A DNA stretch of 14,879 nucleotides from an uncultured Collinsella sp. (GTDB taxonomy: Bacteria > Actinomycetota > Coriobacteriia > Coriobacteriales > Coriobacteriaceae). Below are positions 6,091 through 12,665 of this stretch, piece by piece (position 1 is the stretch's first letter; each line of letters opens with the position of its first letter). The notes under the pieces are model-generated. The model saw only the letters and a program-made list of their open reading frames with translations. It was not told the origin of the DNA and did no database searches. Position numbers and translations under genes: made by a program. The stretch is taken from positions 1 to 14,879 of the forward strand of contig CABUSE010000021.1 in the NCBI GenBank assembly GCA_902494135.1, given 5' to 3'.

Positions 6091-9000
6091 GACGCTTACC
6101 TCCCTTCGCATTCGCCTTGCGACGAATGTGCATCCAGGCCGCAGCAGCGCAAAGCACCGCCGCGCCGGCAAGGTACGTCAGAGTGACGCCCGACATACCA
6201 GAAAGGGGCAAAGAGGTGGAGTAGGTGTTGGTGAAGGTGGGGAGGCTTTGGCCAGCGTTGGCGTCCTCGCCGTATTTATGCGATTGCTGCTTATCAGCGG
6301 AGATCTCTTTGCCCTTGGCATCGAAAATCTTGGTGTAAGACACTTCGCACTTAATCGTCTTATCAGACTGATCAGTTGCGTTAACCGTAATCTTGTAGAC
6401 CGACTTGTCGTACGTGTAGTGCGAGAACCACGAACCGTCGGTTTTCTCGCGCACATAGTACGTAAAGGTCTTGGAAGCGCCACGACCCGGAACATCAGAA
6501 TTACTCTGCTTCAGGCTGTTAAGGTAGTACTCAATCTTGGGGAACTCACACGTCTGGGGCTCCTTGCCGCCAGCCGTCGTATTAACCGTCTTGGTGCCAG
6601 TGAAGTCAACGTTATCAGCAAACTCGAGCGTAAACTCCTTCATCTCGCCACCCTTAACGACCTTAGTCGCCTTGGGAATCCAGGAGCCGTACGAGTTGTA
6701 CGGAGTGTATTTGTTAGTGAAAGTCGCTGAGCTATCTTCACAGGCAATTGGATAATAGCCATCTATTTTCTGCACATTGTCCCATGATTTTGCGACACTC
6801 CACACCCCAGATGACTTGTTGAGTTCATGCTTGGTCACCCTGGCGTTTTCAATCGTGTAGTTATGGATGTTGAGGGGTATCTGCTCGTTCGGGTTCTCTT
6901 TTGTCGGAACAGTCATGAGCTCGGTCTTTGTATCCTTAACCGATGCCACAATCTCATACACAGCAGAGTCGTATGTGATACCGGAAACCTCTCCGGCATC
7001 TTCGACCAAGTAGTATGTGATTTTGTCAGCCGTACTGCTCGCTGCGAACTGTTCACCAAGGTTAAACGTGATGTTGCCGCTTGCATCATTATTTGCAGTT
7101 CCTTCCTCAGTGCAAGCGTCGCGATTGAATTTCCCATTAACGAAAGGATCTTTCGAATCCCTGCGGTAGACCGTAAAGGTGAACTCATTCCCAGTGAGCG
7201 TTTTGCTCCTATCAGTCTGCGAATCGATTAGCTTCTTGGTCGCCTTCAGCTTAAGGCTCGGGTAGACATACGTATCCGCAGGCTGACCCAAGTACAGATC
7301 GCCATTCGACATGATGCCACCACCATGGTCCCAGGAATAATTTCCGGTGATGAAGGTTGTCGCAGCTTTCTGCGCAGCCGTCGCCTCATCGCTTCCGGCT
7401 TGAACACCCGAAGTCAATCCTATGCTTTGATAAATCTGCACACCGCCATTGGCGGGAATATCAATCGGATCCTTGAGCTCTTTACTTCCCGAATACTGGG
7501 CATCTCCGCCGCCGAGCATCTTGCCGATTACTGCCGCAATCGGATCCGTATGGCCCTTCTTTGCCGCAAGGAAGAAATCGGCATGACCGCGCGTGCGAAA
7601 CACCTCCGATCCGTATGCATCTCTATCTTCAGTCTTCTCACCACCACCACCTGAAAGATGGGGTTTAGCTTCATTGCCGGAATTTTTCTCCTTGTTGTAA
7701 ACATTTTCTTTATTAAAATGATTATCATCATGCTCTTCGCCGGCAGACGAATTGCCAAAGATTGCCGTGCCCTCAGTGTTCGTTACCAACGTCTTGCCCG
7801 TGGGGCAGACTGCAACGCCGCCGCCGTAGCCGCCAGCTGTATTGGCGCTAATGTACGAGTTGTACACAAAGAGCCTGCCAGCATTAGATGCTGCAACATT
7901 CGAATCACCCTGAACAAAGATGCCGCCGCCGCCCCAGTCAAAGCGAGACATGCAGTGGTTATTAGTGATGTAGACTGGGCTATCTTTTGACGCTCCACTT
8001 ATCATCGCGTCAATCATCTGGCCCACTCGGATGCCGGCACCTTCAGATCGGTAGCTCACGTTAGAGGCAATAATTCCTCCTTTAATGTCGAGCCATACCC
8101 TATCATGTTGAAAAATATTGGTAACGTAAACGCCGCCGCCAGCTTCCTCGGAATAGTTGCCAGTAATCTGGCCACCAGAAATGGTGACATGGGCGCCGTT
8201 ATTGGCAGCAAGCCCAGCGCCGCCATGGTCACCGTCGCCATCTTTGCCGCAAAATTTAGCCATTCTATTATTCGTGATATAGCCACCAGAAACGGCTACG
8301 ATGCCGCCCTCGGCCATAATGCCACCACCATAGCCAGCTGAATCCGTTGGTCCGTTGAACGTTGCATTGCCCGAAATGACCGCGTCCTTCGAAATGGAAA
8401 CGTTCGAGCCATTCGAGTACACGCCGGCACCTTTGGGAGCGTAGTTTGCAGCGATAACACCGCCGATCAGACTGAGGGTCGATGCATTGCCGTTTGTATT
8501 AACCATAATGCCCGCACCGGTACCCGAAGTTCCCGTAGAGGCACCGCATACGTAGCCACCGCTCATATTGACGGTAGAACCGTTCTCGGCATAGATGAGG
8601 TTACCAACATTGCAGTCCTTTTCCTGCGTAAGCGTACCACTCTGGAGGTTAAACGTGCCACCCTGGTAAACGTTAATGAGCCTCATCGTGGAGTTCTTGG
8701 TGACTCCAACAATTGCGCCCTGAATTGTCGCCGTGTGCTCATAGATCTTCTCGGTGGTACCTGCACCACTTGCAGTCGATTCGGCTACGTAATAGGTAAG
8801 GCCAGTCGGAATGCCATTATCGTCATAAGACATCTTTGCCGTCTTGCCATAATTGTCAGGTGTCAGATGCTCGTCCTTATCTTGCAGCTGCTGGCCGTCG
8901 ACAACATTCTCCTGAATGTGCCCAGAGTCCACGACCGTAAGCGTCGCGCCCTTAGCAATATCAAACAGAGGCTTGCCAGCACTATCCTGCTTTATCTTGT

Positions 9001-9568
9001 GACCATTTAAGTTCAAGGTGATATTGATGAGATTGTCGCTGGACTGTTCGAGCCTAATCTCATCGTTATAGTCGATATCGGCCGTAAGCTTAAAAGTAGC
9101 AACGCCGTCTCCATCACGCAGTTTCGTGTTAAGGAGCTTTGAGCTCAGCTCTGCCGCGTTGCGAATTTCATAATCTGATTCATTCTCTGTAGCAGGCGCG
9201 ATTGCGTCTTCATCATTAGTGTCGTCTTCGGCAGGCTGCTCGGCACTTTTGGCTCCCGCGTCATCGGACGACAGGCCCGTCGCGACAACGCCACCAGAGG
9301 TTTCGCCGCCCTCGGTCTCGACACTATTCTGCTTTTCGGTATCCCCGTTGTTGGTGTTTTCTACACCAGTAGACTCACTTGAGGAACCCCCCCCCATCAC
9401 AGTTTCCTCGGCAGAAACTGTCTGGGCATCGTTGGCAATGGCCTGCGATATTGGAGGCATGACGAGCGACAGTACCAGGCTCAACACGGAGGCTCCGCAC
9501 AAAACGCCTGCCAGTACACGGCGCGTCGCTTTTTTACTCTGCTTAGTTTTTTCTGAATTCGCTTTCAT
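6083..9568 (-). CDS. Large pilus tip / adhesin protein: beta-helix, two FctA-like domains, LPLSG anchor
   Basis: This 1161-residue surface protein is the first gene of the pilus operon. A basic signal peptide (hydrophobic 18-45) is followed by an acidic, Ser/Thr/Glu-rich linker (about 46-135). A long region (about 135-760) is rich in GG-I-xxN and SGG-Y-ITNN motifs, typical of a right-handed beta-helix as in adhesins and polysaccharide-binding proteins. Two Spy0128/FctA-like domains follow (about 770-955 and 960-1117). Each has a KATK-type lysine near its start, an acidic residue in YYLVED or YYVREK, a YDxxVYxI strand, and TFTNxY at its end, which fits internal Lys-Asn isopeptide bonds. Sorting signal LPLSG (1120-1124), a membrane helix and a basic tail finish it. 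No pilin motif was seen, consistent with a tip position. The start at 9568 has GGGGAGGAG six bases upstream. The gene is visibly AT-richer than the genome-like flanks. A G9 tract lies at codons 58-61. Confidence 0.9.
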   Translation of the reverse strand: MKANSEKTKQSKKATRRVLAGVLCGASVLSLVLSLVMPPISQAIANDAQTVSAEETVMGGGSSSESTGVENTNNGDTEKQNSVETEGGETSGGVVATGLSSDDAGAKSAEQPAEDDTNDEDAIAPATENESDYEIRNAAELSSKLLNTKLRDGDGVATFKLTADIDYNDEIRLEQSSDNLINITLNLNGHKIKQDSAGKPLFDIAKGATLTVVDSGHIQENVVDGQQLQDKDEHLTPDNYGKTAKMSYDDNGIPTGLTYYVAESTASGAGTTEKIYEHTATIQGAIVGVTKNSTMRLINVYQGGTFNLQSGTLTQEKDCNVGNLIYAENGSTVNMSGGYVCGASTGTSGTGAGIMVNTNGNASTLSLIGGVIAANYAPKGAGVYSNGSNVSISKDAVISGNATFNGPTDSAGYGGGIMAEGGIVAVSGGYITNNRMAKFCGKDGDGDHGGAGLAANNGAHVTISGGQITGNYSEEAGGGVYVTNIFQHDRVWLDIKGGIIASNVSYRSEGAGIRVGQMIDAMISGASKDSPVYITNNHCMSRFDWGGGGIFVQGDSNVAASNAGRLFVYNSYISANTAGGYGGGVAVCPTGKTLVTNTEGTAIFGNSSAGEEHDDNHFNKENVYNKEKNSGNEAKPHLSGGGGEKTEDRDAYGSEVFRTRGHADFFLAAKKGHTDPIAAVIGKMLGGGDAQYSGSKELKDPIDIPANGGVQIYQSIGLTSGVQAGSDEATAAQKAATTFITGNYSWDHGGGIMSNGDLYLGQPADTYVYPSLKLKATKKLIDSQTDRSKTLTGNEFTFTVYRRDSKDPFVNGKFNRDACTEEGTANNDASGNITFNLGEQFAASSTADKITYYLVEDAGEVSGITYDSAVYEIVASVKDTKTELMTVPTKENPNEQIPLNIHNYTIENARVTKHELNKSSGVWSVAKSWDNVQKIDGYYPIACEDSSATFTNKYTPYNSYGSWIPKATKVVKGGEMKEFTLEFADNVDFTGTKTVNTTAGGKEPQTCEFPKIEYYLNSLKQSNSDVPGRGASKTFTYYVREKTDGSWFSHYTYDKSVYKITVNATDQSDKTIKCEVSYTKIFDAKGKEISADKQQSHKYGEDANAGQSLPTFTNTYSTSLPLSGMSGVTLTYLAGAAVLCAAAAWMHIRRKANAKGGKRRE
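9387..9395 (-). repeat. Poly-G tract (nine G in coding strand) in the tip gene
   Basis: Nine consecutive G encode the end of Met58 through Gly61, right after the signal peptide. With nine G the frame is open. With ten, a TGA follows three codons after the glycines (64-residue product). With eight, a TAG follows within eleven codons (68-residue product). This is the classic form of a slipped-strand contingency locus. Phase variation itself is inferred. Confidence 0.75.
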
Positions 9569-9622
9569 CGATGTCTCCTCCCCAAGAGACCGCGATCTTG
9601 CTCTTTCACTATCAAACGTATC

Positions 9623-9643
9623 TGCGCAACCTGTAATTGCGCA
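9623..9643. promoter_or_regulatory. Perfect inverted repeat in the tip-gene leader
   Basis: TGCGCAA (9623-9629) and TTGCGCA (9637-9643) are perfect complements around seven bases. They lie between the proposed promoter and the ribosome binding site of the first pilus gene. The repeat could be a repressor operator just downstream of the start point, or a leader hairpin. Confidence 0.5.
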
Positions 9644-9657
9644 CGCTTGTAGTACAT

Positions 9658-9687
9658 ATTGTAACGATTGTTTGAACATCTAAGCAA
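9658..9687 (-). promoter_or_regulatory. Candidate promoter of the pilus operon
   Basis: On the minus strand TTGCTT (9682-9687) and TACAAT (9658-9663) are 18 bases apart. The -10 box is 5 of 6 to consensus; the -35 keeps only TTG. Predicted transcription would start near 9650, giving a leader of about 80 bases that contains the TGCGCAA inverted repeat. Confidence 0.45.
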
Positions 9688-9850
9688 AAATACCGATAGT
9701 TTTGTAGCGAATTCTCAATTCTCTTGACATTTGCTCGGATTTACCTTCGTTTATTCGCTATCTATTTTTTGTTTCTGCTGGTAATTTAGTTGCCTATTAT
9801 TTTTTAATAGCATTTTATTTATTTGCACAACATTTTGCTCAAGAGCAAAC
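9688..9850. other. AT-rich upstream region of the pilus operon
   Basis: This stretch is markedly AT-rich, with several A/T runs, inside an otherwise GC-rich chromosome. It holds a perfect inverted repeat TTTGCTC-AA-GAGCAAA (9834-9849) and a plus-strand TTGACA (9724-9729) without a matching -10. No gene was found. It probably serves as regulatory DNA for the pilus operon or marks the edge of acquired DNA. Confidence 0.4.
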
Positions 9851-9859
9851 ATCCTGTGA

Positions 9860-9914
9860 ACGGTCGAAAATCGACCGTGAGCGGTAGGTCATTAACCGAG
9901 AGGAATATCCTACC
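9860..9914. promoter_or_regulatory. Two further inverted repeats upstream of the pilus operon
   Basis: ACGGTCGA-AAA-TCGACCGT (9860-9878) is a perfect 8-bp hairpin. Next to it GGTAGG (9882-9887) and CCTACC (9909-9914) can pair, with ATT/AAT nested inside. No T-run follows. They could be an end structure for the phosphatase transcript or regulator binding sites. From here to 10026 I see no gene I can support. Confidence 0.35.
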
Positions 9915-10026
9915 AAACTGATGAGAATATCTTTAACCCATCGGTGGTTAGAGGCGTGATGTTCAGACAACGTTATTTGAATTTTCGCGCAGATTTTCGG
10001 TATCAATTCGCCTAAATCGCCTGAGG

Positions 10027-10059
10027 CCACCACAGAGGTGCCTGCCCCCTTTGTGGTGG
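10027..10059. repeat. Family A dispersed hairpin, copy 2
   Basis: Arms CCACCACAGAGG and CCTTTGTGGTGG (one G-T pair) enclose loop TGCCTGCCC. It starts 13 bases past the stop codon of the HAD phosphatase gene, in the same orientation as the other copies. Confidence 0.75.
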
Positions 10060-10071
10060 TTCTCCCCTGCG

Positions 10072-10893
10072 CTACAGCAGATGCTCCTCGATAAAGATCG
10101 CGATGCCGTCTTTGTCGTTGCTGGCGGTTACAAAGTCGGCGGCGGCACGAGTGGCGTCGCTGCCGTTTGCCATGGCCACGCCCACGCCGGCGTCGGCCAC
10201 CATGCAGGTGTCGTTGTCCGCATCGCCAAACACGCAGATGTCCTGGAGCTCCATGTCGTTGAGCTCCGCCACACGCACAAGGCCGCGCGTCTTGGACACG
10301 CGCGGATCCATGAACTCGTAGAGCCGTTGCGTGGTTTGCAGGGCCGCCGCCTTGACGGTGTCGTCGACAAACGTCGATGCTCGCTCGATAACCTGCGGCA
10401 TTACCTCGGGCGCCATGGTAAACATCACCTTGGGCTGCGGCTCGCGCAAAAACTCGGCAAAATCGACCACCTGGTAGGGCACGCCGTCGACGCGCGACAG
10501 GTGCTCGACGCACGCGTTGCTCTCGGGCACGTAGAACACGCCGTCTCGGGGGCAGACGGGCGTTGCCGGAAGGTCCGCCATGTGCTTGCAGATGCGCGCG
10601 ATGGTCTCGCCCGGCAGCGGATAGCTCAGCTCGTTGATGCCGTGCGTGCGGTCGATGACCTCGGCGCCACCACAGCCCACCATCACGTCTACCAGGCCTT
10701 CGATGCCCCAGAGCTCGTACATGGCCTCGGTCGCGTGGGCGTCGCGCCCGGTGCACAGACCAAAGAGCACGCCGCGCTCGCGCAGGGCGCGGATCGCCGC
10801 CACGGTGCGCGGGGACACCGTGTGCTGGCTCGTGAGCAGCGTGCCGTCGATATCGCAGAACACGGCTTTGATGTGGCTGAAGGTGGTGTCCAT
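10072..10893 (-). CDS. Cof-type HAD-IIB phosphatase
   Basis: This 273-residue cytoplasmic hydrolase is of the HAD superfamily, Cof subfamily. The catalytic motifs are all visible. Motif I is CDIDGTLL with nucleophile Asp14 and Asp16. Motif II is the Thr48 of CTGR. The motif III lysine is probably Lys201. Motif IV is FGDADND (Asp224, Asp228), followed by GVGVAMANG. A C2-type cap domain lies in between (about 85-190). Members dephosphorylate sugar phosphates, flavin or pyridoxal phosphate; the substrate cannot be told from sequence. A start at 10893 is supported by AGAAAGG five bases upstream. Length is normal for the family. It lies between the transporter gene and the pilus operon, both on the same strand, but hairpin repeats on each side suggest a single-gene transcript. 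There is no evident link to pilus assembly. Confidence 0.9.
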   Translation of the reverse strand: MDTTFSHIKAVFCDIDGTLLTSQHTVSPRTVAAIRALRERGVLFGLCTGRDAHATEAMYELWGIEGLVDVMVGCGGAEVIDRTHGINELSYPLPGETIARICKHMADLPATPVCPRDGVFYVPESNACVEHLSRVDGVPYQVVDFAEFLREPQPKVMFTMAPEVMPQVIERASTFVDDTVKAAALQTTQRLYEFMDPRVSKTRGLVRVAELNDMELQDICVFGDADNDTCMVADAGVGVAMANGSDATRAAADFVTASNDKDGIAIFIEEHLL

Positions 10894-10948
10894 GGGGGCC
10901 TTTCTGGGTTGTGCGGCGGTGTGGGGTGTATTCGTGAACGGCGTACAT

Positions 10949-10979
10949 GGTATACCAAGGCGCAGGCGCAGCTCGTCAA
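10949..10979 (-). promoter_or_regulatory. Candidate promoter of the HAD phosphatase gene
   Basis: TTGACG (10974-10979, 5 of 6) and TATACC (10949-10954) are 19 bases apart on the minus strand. TGG just before the -10 makes an extended -10 element. The -10 sits inside the palindrome TGGTATACCA. The leader to the start codon would be about 50 bases. Confidence 0.5.
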
Positions 10980-10987
10980 AGCAAAAA

Positions 10988-11020
10988 CCACCACAAAGGT
11001 ACCTGCCCCCTTTATGGTGG
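10988..11020. repeat. Family A dispersed hairpin, copy 3
   Basis: Arms CCACCACAAAGG and CCTTTATGGTGG (one mismatch) enclose loop TACCTGCCC. It lies in the gap between the phosphatase promoter and the transporter gene, 32 bases from the family B copy. Confidence 0.75.
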
Positions 11021-11052
11021 CCGGACCCGCAGGGTGGCCTGGCCCGGGGCGC

Positions 11053-11117
11053 AAACCATCACAACATTCGACGTTTTTCGGCAAAATCGCAATTTTCATC
11101 GAATGTTGTGATGGTTT
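11053..11117. repeat. Family B dispersed hairpin, copy 2
   Basis: It has the same perfect 19-bp arms as at 387-451, here at 11053-11071 and 11099-11117. The loop differs at a few bases (TTTTTCGGC against TTTATCGTC; the inner CGCG is CGCA). It ends one base before the transporter stop codon. It is also within 50 bases of a family A hairpin, as in copy 1, although the order of A and B is reversed. Confidence 0.8.
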
Positions 11118-12398
11118 TTACTGCTTTGCGGCACGATCCAAGTGCCGGCGGCCAAACAGCAGCAACACCGCGGGAACTGCCGTCACGACCATACCCGCCC
11201 CTACGAGCGTCTGCTGCACACCAAACGTCGCCGCCAGCCACGGGGCAATCGCCAGCGGGGCCACGCCGGCGAACATGTTGCCAAAACCCATGACTGAGTT
11301 GACGCGACCGAGCTGCTCGAGAGGAGCCGTCGTTTGCACGATAGTGTTATGGAGCGGGTTGACGACACCCCAGGCCACGCCCAGGGCAATCTGGCCGACA
11401 AGGGCTACGCCCACGTACGGCGTTCCCACGTAGAGCAGGCTTCCCAGACCCACGGACATGAGCGCCACGAGCAACGTTTTGAGGCTGACGAAGCGCGGCG
11501 GCAAGCGGAGCGCGAGCACGGCACCCAGCACCGCGCCCACGCCACTGGCCGACGAGAGCCAGCCCATCCACTCAACGCCGACGTGCAGAACATCGCGGTA
11601 GAAGAACGACTCCAGCGGGTCGAAGGCACCGTAGCCAAAGTTTGAAAGGAAGATGATGCCGAAAAGTAGCGCGAGGACGCTGTTGGTGAAGACTGTCTTG
11701 ATGCTGGTCGCGAAGGTTGCGCGGGTGGACGTGCTGGGGTTGGAGCTTTGTCCCGCACGCTCCCCTTCCTCTGTCGAATCGGCATCCGCATCCCCGGCGA
11801 CATGGCTGGTCTGCGGCCTAAAGCCCCAACCGGCGACGAGCGCCAACGCGGTAAAGAGCATCATGAGCACGAACACCGCGCGCGACGACGCAGCCGCCGC
11901 GACAAAGCCACCCAGCGTGGGGCCAACGATGATACTCACGTTTGAGAACATGGCAATGGCGGAGTTGATGTCTTTGAGCTCGACGGGGTCGTTGGTGAGG
12001 TAGGCCGGATAGGACGTGGCAATGGGCTGAGCGAATCCCATCACAAAGCCCAGGAGCACCGCGCCGAGCAGGACGATGCCGGTCGCGCTGCCAAAAACGA
12101 GGATCGCCGCGCCGGTTGCCAGCGTGCCCACGATGCTCAGCAAGAAATGACGGCGCGGGCCCCAGGCGTCGAGCGCCGCACCGCCCGCAAAGGATCCCAT
12201 GATCACGAATACGTTCATAAACAGAACGGCCAGCGATGTCGCCACAACCGAGGCATCGTCTGCATAGGTGAGCGTTCCGATGACGCCGATAAAGTAGCTG
12301 GTCTGAAAACCGGTGTAGATGAGAAAGCGCATCGCCACCAGGCGCTTGGCCTGCACGGACAGCGATGGTTGAGGCTTTGAGAAAAGAGAGGAGGGCAT
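11118..12398 (-). CDS. Major facilitator superfamily transporter
   Basis: This is an integral membrane secondary transporter of 426 residues, about the usual 12-helix length. Motif A is visible in the loop after helix 2 (GGAALDAWGPRR, residues 72-83). A motif C-like VGPTLGG occurs in helix 5 (158-164), as in proton-driven drug exporters. A charged, low-complexity central loop (about 195-235, Asp/Glu/Ser-rich) separates the two six-helix halves. The start at 12398 is chosen because AAGGAG lies five bases upstream; an ATG 21 bases earlier has weaker support. The substrate cannot be inferred, and drug or metabolite efflux is a guess from motif C. A TTGACA sequence lies upstream at 12449-12454 without a recognisable -10. 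Hairpin repeats flank the gene on both sides. Confidence 0.85.
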   Translation of the reverse strand: MPSSLFSKPQPSLSVQAKRLVAMRFLIYTGFQTSYFIGVIGTLTYADDASVVATSLAVLFMNVFVIMGSFAGGAALDAWGPRRHFLLSIVGTLATGAAILVFGSATGIVLLGAVLLGFVMGFAQPIATSYPAYLTNDPVELKDINSAIAMFSNVSIIVGPTLGGFVAAAASSRAVFVLMMLFTALALVAGWGFRPQTSHVAGDADADSTEEGERAGQSSNPSTSTRATFATSIKTVFTNSVLALLFGIIFLSNFGYGAFDPLESFFYRDVLHVGVEWMGWLSSASGVGAVLGAVLALRLPPRFVSLKTLLVALMSVGLGSLLYVGTPYVGVALVGQIALGVAWGVVNPLHNTIVQTTAPLEQLGRVNSVMGFGNMFAGVAPLAIAPWLAATFGVQQTLVGAGMVVTAVPAVLLLFGRRHLDRAAKQ

Positions 12399-12571
12399 GG
12401 AGACTCCTTGTTTCATACGAATACGGGCGGCGGGCATTCGCCACCGTCTGTCAAATCAATCTATCCGCATGAAACATTAAGGACGCATCAAGCCCCTTTT
12501 CTCCGTTTTTTACCCGTCATGAACTACTTGGTAGATTGTAAGGCATGTCCCACACATCCACTAAAGCAAAA

Positions 12572-12606
12572 TCCACCACAAAGGTGCCTGGCCCCTTTGT
12601 GGTGGA
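12572..12606. repeat. Family A dispersed hairpin, copy 4 (perfect)
   Basis: Thirteen-bp arms TCCACCACAAAGG (12572-12584) and CCTTTGTGGTGGA (12594-12606) pair perfectly around loop TGCCTGGCC. This is the best-preserved member. It lies in the gap of about 265 bases between moaC-mobB and the transporter gene. The rest of that gap (12399-12571) shows no gene. Confidence 0.8.
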
Positions 12607-12624
12607 AATGACGTTTGCCCAGAT

Positions 12625-12665
12625 AAAACCTGCCAAAATAAACCTGTCCCTTTTTGGCAGGTTTT
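12625..12665 (-). terminator. Hairpin terminator of the moaA / moaC-mobB unit
   Basis: Perfect 14-bp arms AAAACCTGCCAAAA (12625-12638) and TTTTGGCAGGTTTT (12652-12665) overlap the stop codon of the moaC-mobB gene. On the minus strand the stem ends in TTTT, so it can act as an intrinsic terminator. Its loop contains CCTGTCCC, the same core as in the family A loops, although the stem is unrelated. Confidence 0.7.

Noticed and set aside
9724..9760. Plus-strand promoter at TTGACA in the AT-rich region
   Set aside because: There is no -10 hexamer at 16-19 bases, and no plus-strand gene downstream.
9839..9970. Possible 43-codon minus-strand frame starting at TTG, ending in the TTTGCTC palindrome
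   Set aside because: It has no clear ribosome binding site and no recognisable product, and is full of inverted repeats. It is more likely regulatory DNA or a decayed fragment, so I did not call a gene.
10051..11433. Plus-strand frame of 460 codons opposite the phosphatase and transporter
   Set aside because: It is a by-product of high-GC codon use on the other strand and covers two real genes plus the hairpin repeats between them.
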